Below, one piece after another: positions 49,565-58,754 of a stretch of DNA of 64,000 bases. The notes below the pieces were generated by a model that saw only the letters and a list, made by a program, of their open reading frames with translations, was not told the origin of the DNA and did no database searches. The stretch's first letter is position 1, and every line of letters begins with the position of its first letter. The position numbers were made by a program, and so were the translations under genes. The DNA comes from Ignavibacteriales bacterium (GTDB lineage: Bacteria > Bacteroidota > Ignavibacteria > UBA10030 > UBA8401), in assembly GCA_026390635.1 (NCBI GenBank), contig JAPLFO010000149.1, positions 16,855 to 80,854 on the forward strand, written 5' to 3'.

Positions 49565-50380
49565 TTATCCCTTTTTTTCTGATTGCGATAGATCCTGTCC
49601 ACGCACCACGATCACCTGATCGCGAAAACGCAGATCGATCGCTTTAATATGCTGCATCCCTTCGTGCGCTACAACGGTCTTCCAAAATCCGTCAAGCTTT
49701 ACAATTTTTTCCGCCAGCACATCGTTGCCGACATGAATGGCGATGCCGCCGTCCACGGTGTACAGTATGATGTCGGCGCTGTTGCGCATATCCACTTCCG
49801 ATATCTGTTGAGGCACATCACCGGCAGTCCTGCGGCTGAGGCGAAGCAGTTCAAGTGCCGTCGCCAGTGATGCGTTCTTGACGCAAATGCCCAGCGAATC
49901 GCTCACCGACGGCGCAATACCGGAAATGACCGGAATATCAAAGATCATGCGACCCGGAGCATGCGGCAACAGACAACTCTCATCGTCCACCATGAGCAGA
50001 TCCGTCGGTTGCTCGGAAGCGACATAAGCCACCGGCACTCGTTCCATCACCGTTACATGTATCGCCAATGGCGGATTGCGCCGGACAATCGCTCGTTTGA
50101 CGAACTTGTTCGATTCCACGGACTGCACCACTGATGCAAGATCAACCGAGTACATTTTTGCACCGGAGGGAATATTTGCCAGCGCAAGAATTTCGTCCTG
50201 CGATAGTATCAATTGTCCGTCCACAAGCACTTGCGGAACCGTCAGTTGTTCCTTCCAGCGCATCGATCCGTACCACGAGACGACGAGAAGGAGCAGCAAT
50301 CCGCTGAGAATCCAATAGACTGATTTTCCACGCAGCGGCGCGTCTTTGCGATCGTCTGATATTTTGGGGTCTTCGCTCAT
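49565..50380 (-). CDS. ftsQ: Cell division protein FtsQ/DivIB (POTRA)
   Basis: Single N-terminal TM; SVDLASVVQSVESNKFVKRAIVRRNPPLAIHVTVMERVPVAYV; position between murC and ftsA. Confidence 0.9.
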   Translation of the reverse strand: MSEDPKISDDRKDAPLRGKSVYWILSGLLLLLVVSWYGSMRWKEQLTVPQVLVDGQLILSQDEILALANIPSGAKMYSVDLASVVQSVESNKFVKRAIVRRNPPLAIHVTVMERVPVAYVASEQPTDLLMVDDESCLLPHAPGRMIFDIPVISGIAPSVSDSLGICVKNASLATALELLRLSRRTAGDVPQQISEVDMRNSADIILYTVDGGIAIHVGNDVLAEKIVKLDGFWKTVVAHEGMQHIKAIDLRFRDQVIVVRGQDLSQSEKKG

Positions 50381-51756
50381 GCCTTCAATAGAGATAGATA
50401 TTCTTCGCCAAACTTCCAGATATCACCGGCACCCATGGTGATGACAATATCGCCCGGCTTTGTTATTGATTTCAGAAATGCAGGAAGTTCCTTTTTATTC
50501 TGTACATAATGCACTTCCTTGTGCCCGTACTGTTTGGCCGCATTGGTGATAAGCTCACCTGTGACGCCCTGAATGGGTTCCTCGCGTGCAGGATACACAT
50601 CTGTCACTACCAAGACGTCTGCGAGCAGAAACGCCTTTCCAAATTCTTCATAGAAATCTCGTGTACGCGAAAATAGGTGCGGCTGGAACGCACAGACAAC
50701 TCTGCGGCGCCATCCTGCCTTCACTCCGGAAAGCGTCGCCTTGCATTCCGTCGGATGGTGCGCATAGTCGTCGTACACGGCAATGCCGGCGGCTTCACCT
50801 TTCTTTTCCCAGCGCCGGTAAACACCCGTAAAGCGCTCGATGCCGGCCTTCACTTGCTCGAATGGAACACCGAGCTGCAGTCCGACGGCGATTGCCGCCA
50901 GCGCGTTTTGCACGTTGTGATTTCCGGGAATCTGCACTGTCACCGTTCCCAATTCGTCCTGACCATGTACAACGGCGAAAGTGGAGATATTTTCCTTGTG
51001 ATAAATATCGACAGCCTGCACATCTGCCTGCGGTGTCAGTCCGTAGGTGATCAATTTCTTTTTTCGAAGCTGCGGCATGATGTCCTGCAGTGCCGGCTCA
51101 TCGAGACACAGTACGATAAATCCGTAAAATGGTACTTTGTTCGCAAATTGAATGAACGCCCCCTTGATATCTTCCAGATCCCGGTAGCAGTCGAGATGAT
51201 CTGTCTCCAGCGTCGTCAGCACTGCGACGGTGGGCGTGATGGACAGGAACGAGCGGTCAAACTCATCGGCTTCAACGACGATGAAATCGCCTTTTCCGAG
51301 ACGCGCATTCGTTCCACCGAGACCGCTCAGTTTTCCTCCCACAATCACCGTGGGATCAAGGCCGCCTTCCATTAGCACGAGGCTGACCATGGATGTCGTC
51401 GTTGTTTTTCCGTGTGTGCCGGCAATCCCGATGCCGTATTTCAATCGCATTACCTCGGCAAGCATTTCTGCCCGGCGCACGATCGGAATCTTGCGCCGCT
51501 GTGCTTCGATGACCTCCGGATTCTCGGACGCAACGGCAGATGAGTACACCACGGTGTCCACATCGTCCGCGATGTTCTCCGCGCGGTGTCCTTCGTAAAT
51601 GGCGGCACCCAGAGATTTTAAGCGCTCCGTGACTTCACTCAGTGCACGGTCGGATCCGCTGACGGTAAATCCCTGATCCAGGAGGATCTCGGCGATTCCA
51701 CTCATGCCAATACCGCCGATTCCGACAAAATGAATTTTCTTTATTGAACTGAACAT
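50377..51756 (-). CDS. murC: UDP-N-acetylmuramate--L-alanine ligase
   Basis: KIHFVGIGGIGMSGIAEILLDQGFTVSGSD, GIAGTHGKTTTTSMVSLVL, YDDYAHHPTECKATL. Confidence 0.98.
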   Translation of the reverse strand: MFSSIKKIHFVGIGGIGMSGIAEILLDQGFTVSGSDRALSEVTERLKSLGAAIYEGHRAENIADDVDTVVYSSAVASENPEVIEAQRRKIPIVRRAEMLAEVMRLKYGIGIAGTHGKTTTTSMVSLVLMEGGLDPTVIVGGKLSGLGGTNARLGKGDFIVVEADEFDRSFLSITPTVAVLTTLETDHLDCYRDLEDIKGAFIQFANKVPFYGFIVLCLDEPALQDIMPQLRKKKLITYGLTPQADVQAVDIYHKENISTFAVVHGQDELGTVTVQIPGNHNVQNALAAIAVGLQLGVPFEQVKAGIERFTGVYRRWEKKGEAAGIAVYDDYAHHPTECKATLSGVKAGWRRRVVCAFQPHLFSRTRDFYEEFGKAFLLADVLVVTDVYPAREEPIQGVTGELITNAAKQYGHKEVHYVQNKKELPAFLKSITKPGDIVITMGAGDIWKFGEEYLSLLKA

Positions 51757-51762
51757 GATATC

Positions 51763-52257
51763 CTACCGTACTTTCCGTCGCATGGAAAAGGCACGCCGCT
51801 CTCCTTTGGGGATATGGACGGCGACTTTTTCTATGGCAGCAACCAATTCCTTTCCCCGTTCATACCGGCCGACCCGGATGCGATACAGCCGGTGGCGTCC
51901 CTTCACTTTGAAAACGATCACCTGAAAGATTCCCGATGTCTGCACACGCCGCTCGCGGCCGATATGCAACCATTCGATCGACTTCAATGAAATGGCGTGC
52001 GAGCCGAAGCGGTGATGAAAAATTAGACCGGTCTCGTTGACAATGAGTTTTCTGCCGCGCACGCGATTCAACACCAGCATCGCCAGCGCGATGACGATGA
52101 AGAACATCATGATGAGCAGAATCGGATCTGAGAAGACAAGGAAAAATTGTGTTTCCACGACACTGCCTTTGACCGCCGCGTACAGCACAAATGTCACCAG
52201 ATACATCACCGTCTGCTGATAGTAGAAATCAAGTTTATATTTAAATTCAGCGTCCAT
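51763..52257 (-). CDS. Two-TM membrane protein with PH-like C-terminal domain, inside dcw cluster
   Basis: MDAEFKYKLDFYYQQTVMYLVTFVLYAAV... FFIVIALAMLVLNRVRGRKLIVNETGLIFHHRFGSHAISLKSIEWLHIGRE; between murG and murC. Confidence 0.75.
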   Translation of the reverse strand: MDAEFKYKLDFYYQQTVMYLVTFVLYAAVKGSVVETQFFLVFSDPILLIMMFFIVIALAMLVLNRVRGRKLIVNETGLIFHHRFGSHAISLKSIEWLHIGRERRVQTSGIFQVIVFKVKGRHRLYRIRVGRYERGKELVAAIEKVAVHIPKGERRAFSMRRKVR

Positions 52258-53350
52258 AGGCCAAGCCCAGTGCTCTTGTTGCAATTTCGATTCCTGCCGC
52301 CGGCCTGCCCAGTGCGAGGCATTTCCGGCTCATTATTTTCAGTGTATCGGAATCGTTTAAAAGTCTGCAAATCGCTGCAATTCCATTTTCGGCAAAATCC
52401 TTATCCGTGACCAATAGCGCTCCCCCGGCATCCCGCAGCGCGCAGGCATTGAGCGTCTGATGATCGGCAGCTGCATGCGGATACGGAACAAGAATTGCCG
52501 GTTTTCCGAGCCGTGTCAGTTCGGCGAGGCTTGTGGCTCCGGATCGGCAAACAACCAGGTCGGCCGCCGCATACGCCTGCGGCATATTGTCGACAAACCT
52601 CTTCACGACCACTCCATTACACGCTAACGCTTCATACGCCGCGGGTGCTTGCACACCGATTTGCCAGAGGACTTGAATCCCATTGGCACGGAGCAATTCC
52701 AGGTTCTTCGCAATCACTCTATTGAGAGATTTGGCTCCCAGACTGCCGCCGAACACGAAGACCGTTTTTTTTCCCGATTCGAGGCCGAAAGCTTTTAGTC
52801 CGGATTCGCGGTCTCCATAGACCAGCTCGTCGCGTGTCGGATTTCCGATCAGCACTGCGCGCCTACCCTTCTTCTTCAGATAGCCGCGTGTTGCATTGAA
52901 TGTGATTAGCAGCTCAGTCACTAGGGACGCCAGCATACGCGTTGTCGCTCCCGGATAGCTGTTGCTTTCATGAATCATGGTTGGCACCCTGAGCATTGAG
53001 GCCACAAACAACACCGGTCCGCACACATATCCGCCGGTTCCGATGACCACCTGCGGCTTGATCCTCATAATCAAGCGGAGCGATTGCCACAGGGACACGA
53101 TCACTTTCACCGGAAAAAGAAGGTTCGATACCGTCAACCGCCGGTGCAGTCCGCTGATCCAGATCGGCGCAAACTCATAGCCCTTCTGCGGTACGACGCG
53201 CGCCTCTATTTTGTCCTTCGTGCCTGCAAAGACGATGCGAAGATCCGGCTGCAGTTTCTTCATTTCGTCCGCAATCGCGATGGCGGGAAAAAGATGACCG
53301 CCGGTCCCGCCGCCGGCAAAAAGCACGCTTACCGTTTGTGCGGCTGCCAT
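52247..53350 (-). CDS. murG: UDP-GlcNAc:lipid I transferase MurG
   Basis: VSVLFAGGGTGGHLFPAIAIADE, VIGTGGYVCGPVLFVASML, VVCRSGATSLAELTRLGKPAILVPYPHAAADHQ. Confidence 0.97.
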   Translation of the reverse strand: MAAAQTVSVLFAGGGTGGHLFPAIAIADEMKKLQPDLRIVFAGTKDKIEARVVPQKGYEFAPIWISGLHRRLTVSNLLFPVKVIVSLWQSLRLIMRIKPQVVIGTGGYVCGPVLFVASMLRVPTMIHESNSYPGATTRMLASLVTELLITFNATRGYLKKKGRRAVLIGNPTRDELVYGDRESGLKAFGLESGKKTVFVFGGSLGAKSLNRVIAKNLELLRANGIQVLWQIGVQAPAAYEALACNGVVVKRFVDNMPQAYAAADLVVCRSGATSLAELTRLGKPAILVPYPHAAADHQTLNACALRDAGGALLVTDKDFAENGIAAICRLLNDSDTLKIMSRKCLALGRPAAGIEIATRALGLAYGR

Positions 53351-53351
53351 A

Positions 53352-54524
53352 TCAGTAGACACTCCCGACAGCGGGTTCTGCTGCCGCGCCGGAATTTTCT
53401 TGCATCGGCTGAACCCTGGGATGAAGATCCGTGTACGACGAAATATTCAGGAGCACACCGATCGCAAATGACGAAAAGATGATCGACGAACCGCCATAGC
53501 TGACAAACGGCATTGGCAATCCTGTCGTCGGGAACACTCCCAGTGTGACGAGCGCATTCCCCAGCGCGTAAATAACAACGGTCGATGTAATTCCGATTGC
53601 CAAAAACTTTCCAAAATCATCCGGCGCATTCTTCGCGATACGGAAACCGCGTATCAGAATAACGAAAAAGAGAGTCAGAAATATTACCGTACCGATAAAC
53701 CCGTACTCTTCGCCGATGATCGAAAAAACAAAATCGCCGTACGATTCGGGCAGGAAGAGATCCCGCTGTTTGCTTTCGCCCATGCCGACGCCGAATAATC
53801 CGCCGTTGCCGAAGCCGATAATTCCCTGCCAGAGCTGATAGTTTGATTTGCTCGGGGTCGTACTTCCGTCCGCAATGCCGAGAAAAGCGAGCACCCTTTT
53901 CATCCGGTATTGTGCGCTCACCATATAGATCAGCAGTGCCGGAACGGCAAGCGACAGGGTTCCCAGCAAATGCTTCCAGCGGGCACCGCCCATATAGAGC
54001 ATCACGATACCGATACAGGCAATCATCGCGCCGGTGCTGAAATTCGGCTGCAGCATGACGAGCACAACGACGCCTCCGATCCAGAGCATCAGCGGCAGAA
54101 ATCCGGAATGGAAGTCCAGGATCTTGTCCTTCTTTGCGGCCATCATGCCGCTGAGCAGGAAGATCAATGCGAACTTTGCCGCTTCCGACGGCTGCAGATT
54201 GAAACCCGCAAAGCTTAGCCACCGCGCAGCGCCTTTGATCTCCCCGCCGATCGCCAGCGTCACGGTCAACAGGACGAGACAACCGATGATTGCCGGCCGT
54301 GCCAGCTTGCGATAGATTGTATATTTCACATTCATCGCAAAGAGAATCACCACAAAGCCGGCCAGCACTTTGATGATGTGCTTGTTCACCAATCCGCTGG
54401 CGGCTCCGTATTTCTGAAACGCCCATGTAGATGAAGCGCTGTAGACGACAACGGTGCTCGCCACCATGAGAAAGAGCACGGTGAGCAGTACGACCCGGTC
54501 GATATGGTTTCTCCGCGCGGCCAT
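53352..54524 (-). CDS. ftsW: Lipid II polymerase FtsW (SEDS family)
   Basis: GAARWLSFAGFNLQPSEAAKFALIFLLSGMMA, FSIIGEEYGFIGTVIFLTLF, FPTTGLPMPFVSYGGSSI. Confidence 0.97.
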   Translation of the reverse strand: MAARRNHIDRVVLLTVLFLMVASTVVVYSASSTWAFQKYGAASGLVNKHIIKVLAGFVVILFAMNVKYTIYRKLARPAIIGCLVLLTVTLAIGGEIKGAARWLSFAGFNLQPSEAAKFALIFLLSGMMAAKKDKILDFHSGFLPLMLWIGGVVVLVMLQPNFSTGAMIACIGIVMLYMGGARWKHLLGTLSLAVPALLIYMVSAQYRMKRVLAFLGIADGSTTPSKSNYQLWQGIIGFGNGGLFGVGMGESKQRDLFLPESYGDFVFSIIGEEYGFIGTVIFLTLFFVILIRGFRIAKNAPDDFGKFLAIGITSTVVIYALGNALVTLGVFPTTGLPMPFVSYGGSSIIFSSFAIGVLLNISSYTDLHPRVQPMQENSGAAAEPAVGSVY

Positions 54525-55930
54525 CAGGCTTCGGCGATCTCCTGCACCAGTTGCTTGAACACGCGCCCGCGTTCTTCGTAGTCGGTAAACCAATCGAATG
54601 ACGTGCACGCAGGCGCCAGCAGCACGACATCGCCCGGATGGGCCAATCCGCCGGCAATCCAGATCGCTTTTTTCATCGAAGTAGTATTGGGGATCGCCGA
54701 TCCGATGGTCTCAACTTTCAATACCGGAACTTTGTGAGCAAAATTTTCGACAATGGTATCAGCAGAATGACCGGTCGCGACAATCGCCCTTACTTTTCTT
54801 TCCACAAGATCGTAAATGGTCGAATAGTCGTTGCCCTTGTCTTTTCCACCCATCATCAACACAATCGGCTGCTCGTAGCTTCGGAGCGCATAACCGACCG
54901 CTTCCACCGTTGTCGCCTTGGAGTTGTTGATGTACGTAATGCCCTTGACCGTCCTGACGAATTCCTGCCGGTGTTCCACTCCCTTAAAATTCCGCAACGT
55001 ACCGCGAATGACCGCGGGACTGATGCCGAACGATTGCACCGCGAGGATGGCGGCCATGGCATTCTGCACATTATGATCACCGGCAAGCGACAGGTCGGCA
55101 ATTTTCATGATCTGTTTTCGTTCTCCCGCCACACGCATCACGATGGATCCCTGATCAGCAAAAACACCGTCAGTTTTTTCTTCATTCATGCTGAATGTCA
55201 GAGTGCAGCTCTGTGCCGCAGCGATTTTCTCCACGCTGATCCGGTCTTCTGCATTATAAATGAGAAGATCGCCGGCTTGTTGATTCATAAAGATGCGCGT
55301 CTTTGCCGCCGCGTACCGTTCCATCGAATTGTCATATCGATCCAGGTGATTGCGCGTGATATTGAGAATCACGGCAACTGCCGGCCGGAGGTCGAGGATG
55401 TGTTCGAGCTGAAAACTGCTGACCTCCAGCACAACGATATGGTCCGGTGTTGCCTGCTCTACCACGGTCGACAATGCTTCGCCGATGTTACCCGCAACAA
55501 TACATTTCTTCTTGGCATCTTCCAGCATGCGGCCGACCAGCGTGGCGGTGGTTGTTTTGCCATTGCTTCCGGTGATGGCAATGACCGGAGCGGAACAGAA
55601 CCAACTCGCGAGTTCCAGCTCGCTCACCACCGTGATGCCCCGCTTCTGTGCCTCGACAACAATTGGAATATTTCCGGGCACACCGGGACTGATCACCATC
55701 AGGGAACAGTCGAGTGCACAATCGGTGTGGCCCGCGGTCTCAAACGGAATTCCTGCGGCAGATAACTCAGCGGCTGCATCGGCGAGTTTCCCGGCGCTCT
55801 GGCTATCGCTCACGAACACCGATGCACCGTGCCGCTTCAGGAGGGCAGCCGCTCCACGACCGCTGCGCGCAGCACCGATCACCGTAACATGTTGTCCTTC
55901 GACAAGAGCCCTATGTTTTTGGTCGATCAT
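54524..55930 (-). CDS. murD: UDP-N-acetylmuramoyl-L-alanine--D-glutamate ligase
   Basis: VISPGVPGNIPIVVEAQKRGI, AITGSNGKTTTATLVGRML, INNSKATTVEAVGYALRSYEQPIVLMMGGKDKGNDY. Confidence 0.97.
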   Translation of the reverse strand: MIDQKHRALVEGQHVTVIGAARSGRGAAALLKRHGASVFVSDSQSAGKLADAAAELSAAGIPFETAGHTDCALDCSLMVISPGVPGNIPIVVEAQKRGITVVSELELASWFCSAPVIAITGSNGKTTTATLVGRMLEDAKKKCIVAGNIGEALSTVVEQATPDHIVVLEVSSFQLEHILDLRPAVAVILNITRNHLDRYDNSMERYAAAKTRIFMNQQAGDLLIYNAEDRISVEKIAAAQSCTLTFSMNEEKTDGVFADQGSIVMRVAGERKQIMKIADLSLAGDHNVQNAMAAILAVQSFGISPAVIRGTLRNFKGVEHRQEFVRTVKGITYINNSKATTVEAVGYALRSYEQPIVLMMGGKDKGNDYSTIYDLVERKVRAIVATGHSADTIVENFAHKVPVLKVETIGSAIPNTTSMKKAIWIAGGLAHPGDVVLLAPACTSFDWFTDYEERGRVFKQLVQEIAEA

Positions 55931-55983
55931 AAGCTAATTACGAATTATGAATTACGGTAACTACTCAGCGTATTTCTTGAAAA

Positions 55984-56112
55984 TGTCATTCCCGCATGTT
56001 TTTGGCGGGAATCCATGTTTTCCATCTGGATGCCCGACAGAAGTCCGTTCCGTTTCACGGGACGACATCTCGTCTCGATTCGGAGAATCGAGACGGACAT
56101 TCGGGCATGACA
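55984..56112. mobile_element. MITE-like foldback element (REP-type palindromes)
   Basis: Ends TGTCATTCCCGCA...TTCGGGCATGACA (imperfect terminal inverted repeats), internal hairpins TTCCCGC..GCGGGAA and CGTCTCGATTC-GGA-GAATCGAGACG. Confidence 0.65.
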
Positions 56113-56235
56113 GGCCTGAAACGAAACATGACGCTAAACATGATGAGTAGATACGAATTACGGATGATTGATCTTTGTCTGTTCTCTCTTCTTCATCTCT
56201 GTAGCTATTTTTTTCCTTCACTATACAGAACGCTG

Positions 56236-57369
56236 CTACCGCACTTTGAACGTCGCCAGGCTGACAATCATCAACAGTACTGCAATAATGTAGAATCGCA
56301 TGACGATCTTCGGCTCAGGGATTCCCTGCATCTCAAAATGATGATGCAACGGTGCCATTTTGAAAACGCGGCGTCCTTCGCCGAAACGTTTCTTCGTATA
56401 TTTGAAATACAACCGCTGAATGATCACCGATGCCGTCTCCATGAAAAATATACCTCCCAGAATCGGCAGTATAAGTTCTTTCTTGATCATGATGGTGGTC
56501 GCACCGATGGCTCCGCCGAGCGCAAGCGAACCGGTATCGCCCATAAAGACCTGTGCCGGGTAGGAATTGAACCAGAGAAAACCGAGCGCTGCACCCACAA
56601 GGGCTGCGCAGTAGATTACCAATTCCCCGCTCCCGCGCAGGTAAATGACATTCAAATAACTGCTGAATTCGACGTTGCCGGAAATATAGCTGATGGCCGC
56701 CAGAGTGAGCGCGACGATACCGACCGTACCGATTGCCAAGCCATCAAGACCATCGGTGAGATTGACCGCATTCGACGTCGCCGTGATGATAAAAATCACC
56801 ATGGGAATGTAGAGATACGAAAAGTCGAATGTCACATTCTTGAAAAACGGCACCGTTGTCAGCGTGTTGACACCATGCACTCCATTGACGACGACGGCCT
56901 TGAGCTCCGGTGCAAAATAAAGAGTGGAGCCGAGAATCAATCCGACAACAACCTGGCCAAAGATTTTGTACCAGCCAATCAGGCCTTTCGGTTTCTTCTT
57001 CACGACTTTCAGATAGTCGTCCAGGAAACCAACGAGACCAAGACCGACGGTAACGACAAGAATGAGAAGCACGTACATGTTTTTCAAATCGCCCCAGAGC
57101 AGCGTCGGGACAAGAACGGAACCGAGAACGATCAGACCACCCATGGTTGGGGTACCGGCTTTGCTCAGATGACTCTTTGGCGCTTCGACTTTCGCCGCCT
57201 CGCCGATCTGATGTTTCTTCAGCAACCGGATGATTTTCGGTCCGATCCAGAAGCTGATGATAAGCGCCGTGACCGCTGCTGCCGCTGCGCGAAACGTCAG
57301 GTACCGCACCACTCCGAATCCCGGAGGATGATAGATTTTTTCAAGCAGCGAAAAGAGATAATAGAGCAT
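56236..57369 (-). CDS. mraY: Phospho-N-acetylmuramoyl-pentapeptide-transferase
   Basis: KAGTPTMGGLIVLGSVLVPTLLWGD, NAVNLTDGLDGLAIGTVGIV, QVFMGDTGSLALGGAIG, PLHHHFEMQGIPEPKIVMRFYII. Confidence 0.98.
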   Translation of the reverse strand: MLYYLFSLLEKIYHPPGFGVVRYLTFRAAAAAVTALIISFWIGPKIIRLLKKHQIGEAAKVEAPKSHLSKAGTPTMGGLIVLGSVLVPTLLWGDLKNMYVLLILVVTVGLGLVGFLDDYLKVVKKKPKGLIGWYKIFGQVVVGLILGSTLYFAPELKAVVVNGVHGVNTLTTVPFFKNVTFDFSYLYIPMVIFIITATSNAVNLTDGLDGLAIGTVGIVALTLAAISYISGNVEFSSYLNVIYLRGSGELVIYCAALVGAALGFLWFNSYPAQVFMGDTGSLALGGAIGATTIMIKKELILPILGGIFFMETASVIIQRLYFKYTKKRFGEGRRVFKMAPLHHHFEMQGIPEPKIVMRFYIIAVLLMIVSLATFKVR

Positions 57370-57380
57370 GGGCGATGTCT

Positions 57381-58754
57381 CTACAATTGATCTGCAATTT
57401 CTTCCATTTTCATGCCGCGTGATCCCTTCACGAGCACAACATCTCCGCTTTGCGCGATTTGCCGCAGCGAAACAAGTAGATCCTGTTTGGTCGCATAGTG
57501 CTTCGCTGCCGCAAGCTGCGATCCCCTTGCGATATTCTCCGCAAGCGGACCGACTGTCAAGAGATATTCAAAGCCCGATTTCGCCACATCGCGGCCGATT
57601 GCGATGTGCTCATCGACGGCTCTGCTGCCAAGCTCCAACATATCGGCAAGCACAACAATTTTTTTTCCAATGGAACGGATGTCTTTCAGTGTCGCAAGGG
57701 CTGCACGAACGGAATCGGGATTCGCATTATAGGTGTCGTTGAGAATAACCATGCCGTTGCGTTCAACAATCTGCATCCGCTTTGCTGCACCTTTACATTC
57801 TCTTAATGCCGCGGCAATAGCGTGAAAAGGAACGCCGAATTTTAAACCGACTGCGGCTGCGGCAATTCCGTTGGCGAGATTATGCAAACCGGGAACGCCG
57901 ATCGCGACTGGAACGGAGTACGTCTTTGCTCCTGCTTTGAGCGTGAACGAACCGCACCCCCTGTTGTCCTGGAATAGTTTCAGCGCACGAACAGCAGCCG
58001 TCCGTCCTGTTCCATAGCCTACTGATGCCTTGAGTGATTTCGCCGCGCCGGCCAGATTCGGATCATCAACATTTACAAATGCAATTCCTTTCGGCCCGAG
58101 TGCGCGAAATAGTTCCATTTCCTCCCGGGCCACGCCGTCCAGATTGCCGAAGAATTCAAGATGCTCATTGCCGATATTGGTGATCAGCGCATGCGTCGGC
58201 TGCGCAATCGAACAGAGATACTTCAGTTCACCGGGGTGATTTGTTCCAAGCTCCAGCACCGCCATCTGATGCTTTCTTTTCAGCCGGAAGATCATCTGCG
58301 GAACACCGATGTGATTGTTGAGATTTCCCTGCGTTCCAAGCACCCGGTATTTTTTTTCGAGAACGGCAACGATCATTTCTTTGGTCGTCGTTTTGCCGTT
58401 GCTGCCGCCGACGGCGATGACTGGAATTGGAAATTTATTGCGATAGATCCGTGCGAGATCGCCCAGCGCCTTCGTCGTATCCGGTACGACAAAGAACGGT
58501 ATCGACAGCGTGCGCATCTCTGCGGCATGCTCGAAGAACCACGCTTCGTCCACCATGACGGCCGCTGCGCCTTGTGTCACAACATCGCGCACAAAATAAT
58601 GTCCGTCAAACGATTCTCCGCGCAGCGCAATAAACAGATCACCCGCGGCAATAGTGCGTGAATCTGTTGAGACGCTGCTCAATATGACCTTCGGCGCCGA
58701 CAAATTCATGACGCGAATTCCATCCAGCTGCAGTATGTCTGTCAGTGTCATCAT
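57381..58754 (-). CDS. murF: UDP-N-acetylmuramoyl-tripeptide--D-alanyl-D-alanine ligase
   Basis: VSTDSRTIAAGDLFIALRGESFDGHYFV, AVGGSNGKTTTKEMIVAVL, NDTYNANPDSVRAAL, VLVKGSRGMKMEEI. Confidence 0.97.
   Translation of the reverse strand: MMTLTDILQLDGIRVMNLSAPKVILSSVSTDSRTIAAGDLFIALRGESFDGHYFVRDVVTQGAAAVMVDEAWFFEHAAEMRTLSIPFFVVPDTTKALGDLARIYRNKFPIPVIAVGGSNGKTTTKEMIVAVLEKKYRVLGTQGNLNNHIGVPQMIFRLKRKHQMAVLELGTNHPGELKYLCSIAQPTHALITNIGNEHLEFFGNLDGVAREEMELFRALGPKGIAFVNVDDPNLAGAAKSLKASVGYGTGRTAAVRALKLFQDNRGCGSFTLKAGAKTYSVPVAIGVPGLHNLANGIAAAAVGLKFGVPFHAIAAALRECKGAAKRMQIVERNGMVILNDTYNANPDSVRAALATLKDIRSIGKKIVVLADMLELGSRAVDEHIAIGRDVAKSGFEYLLTVGPLAENIARGSQLAAAKHYATKQDLLVSLRQIAQSGDVVLVKGSRGMKMEEIADQL

Noticed and set aside
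54638-57390. 375-aa and 464-aa plus-strand ORFs
   Set aside because: Antisense of murD and mraY; no family-like motifs.
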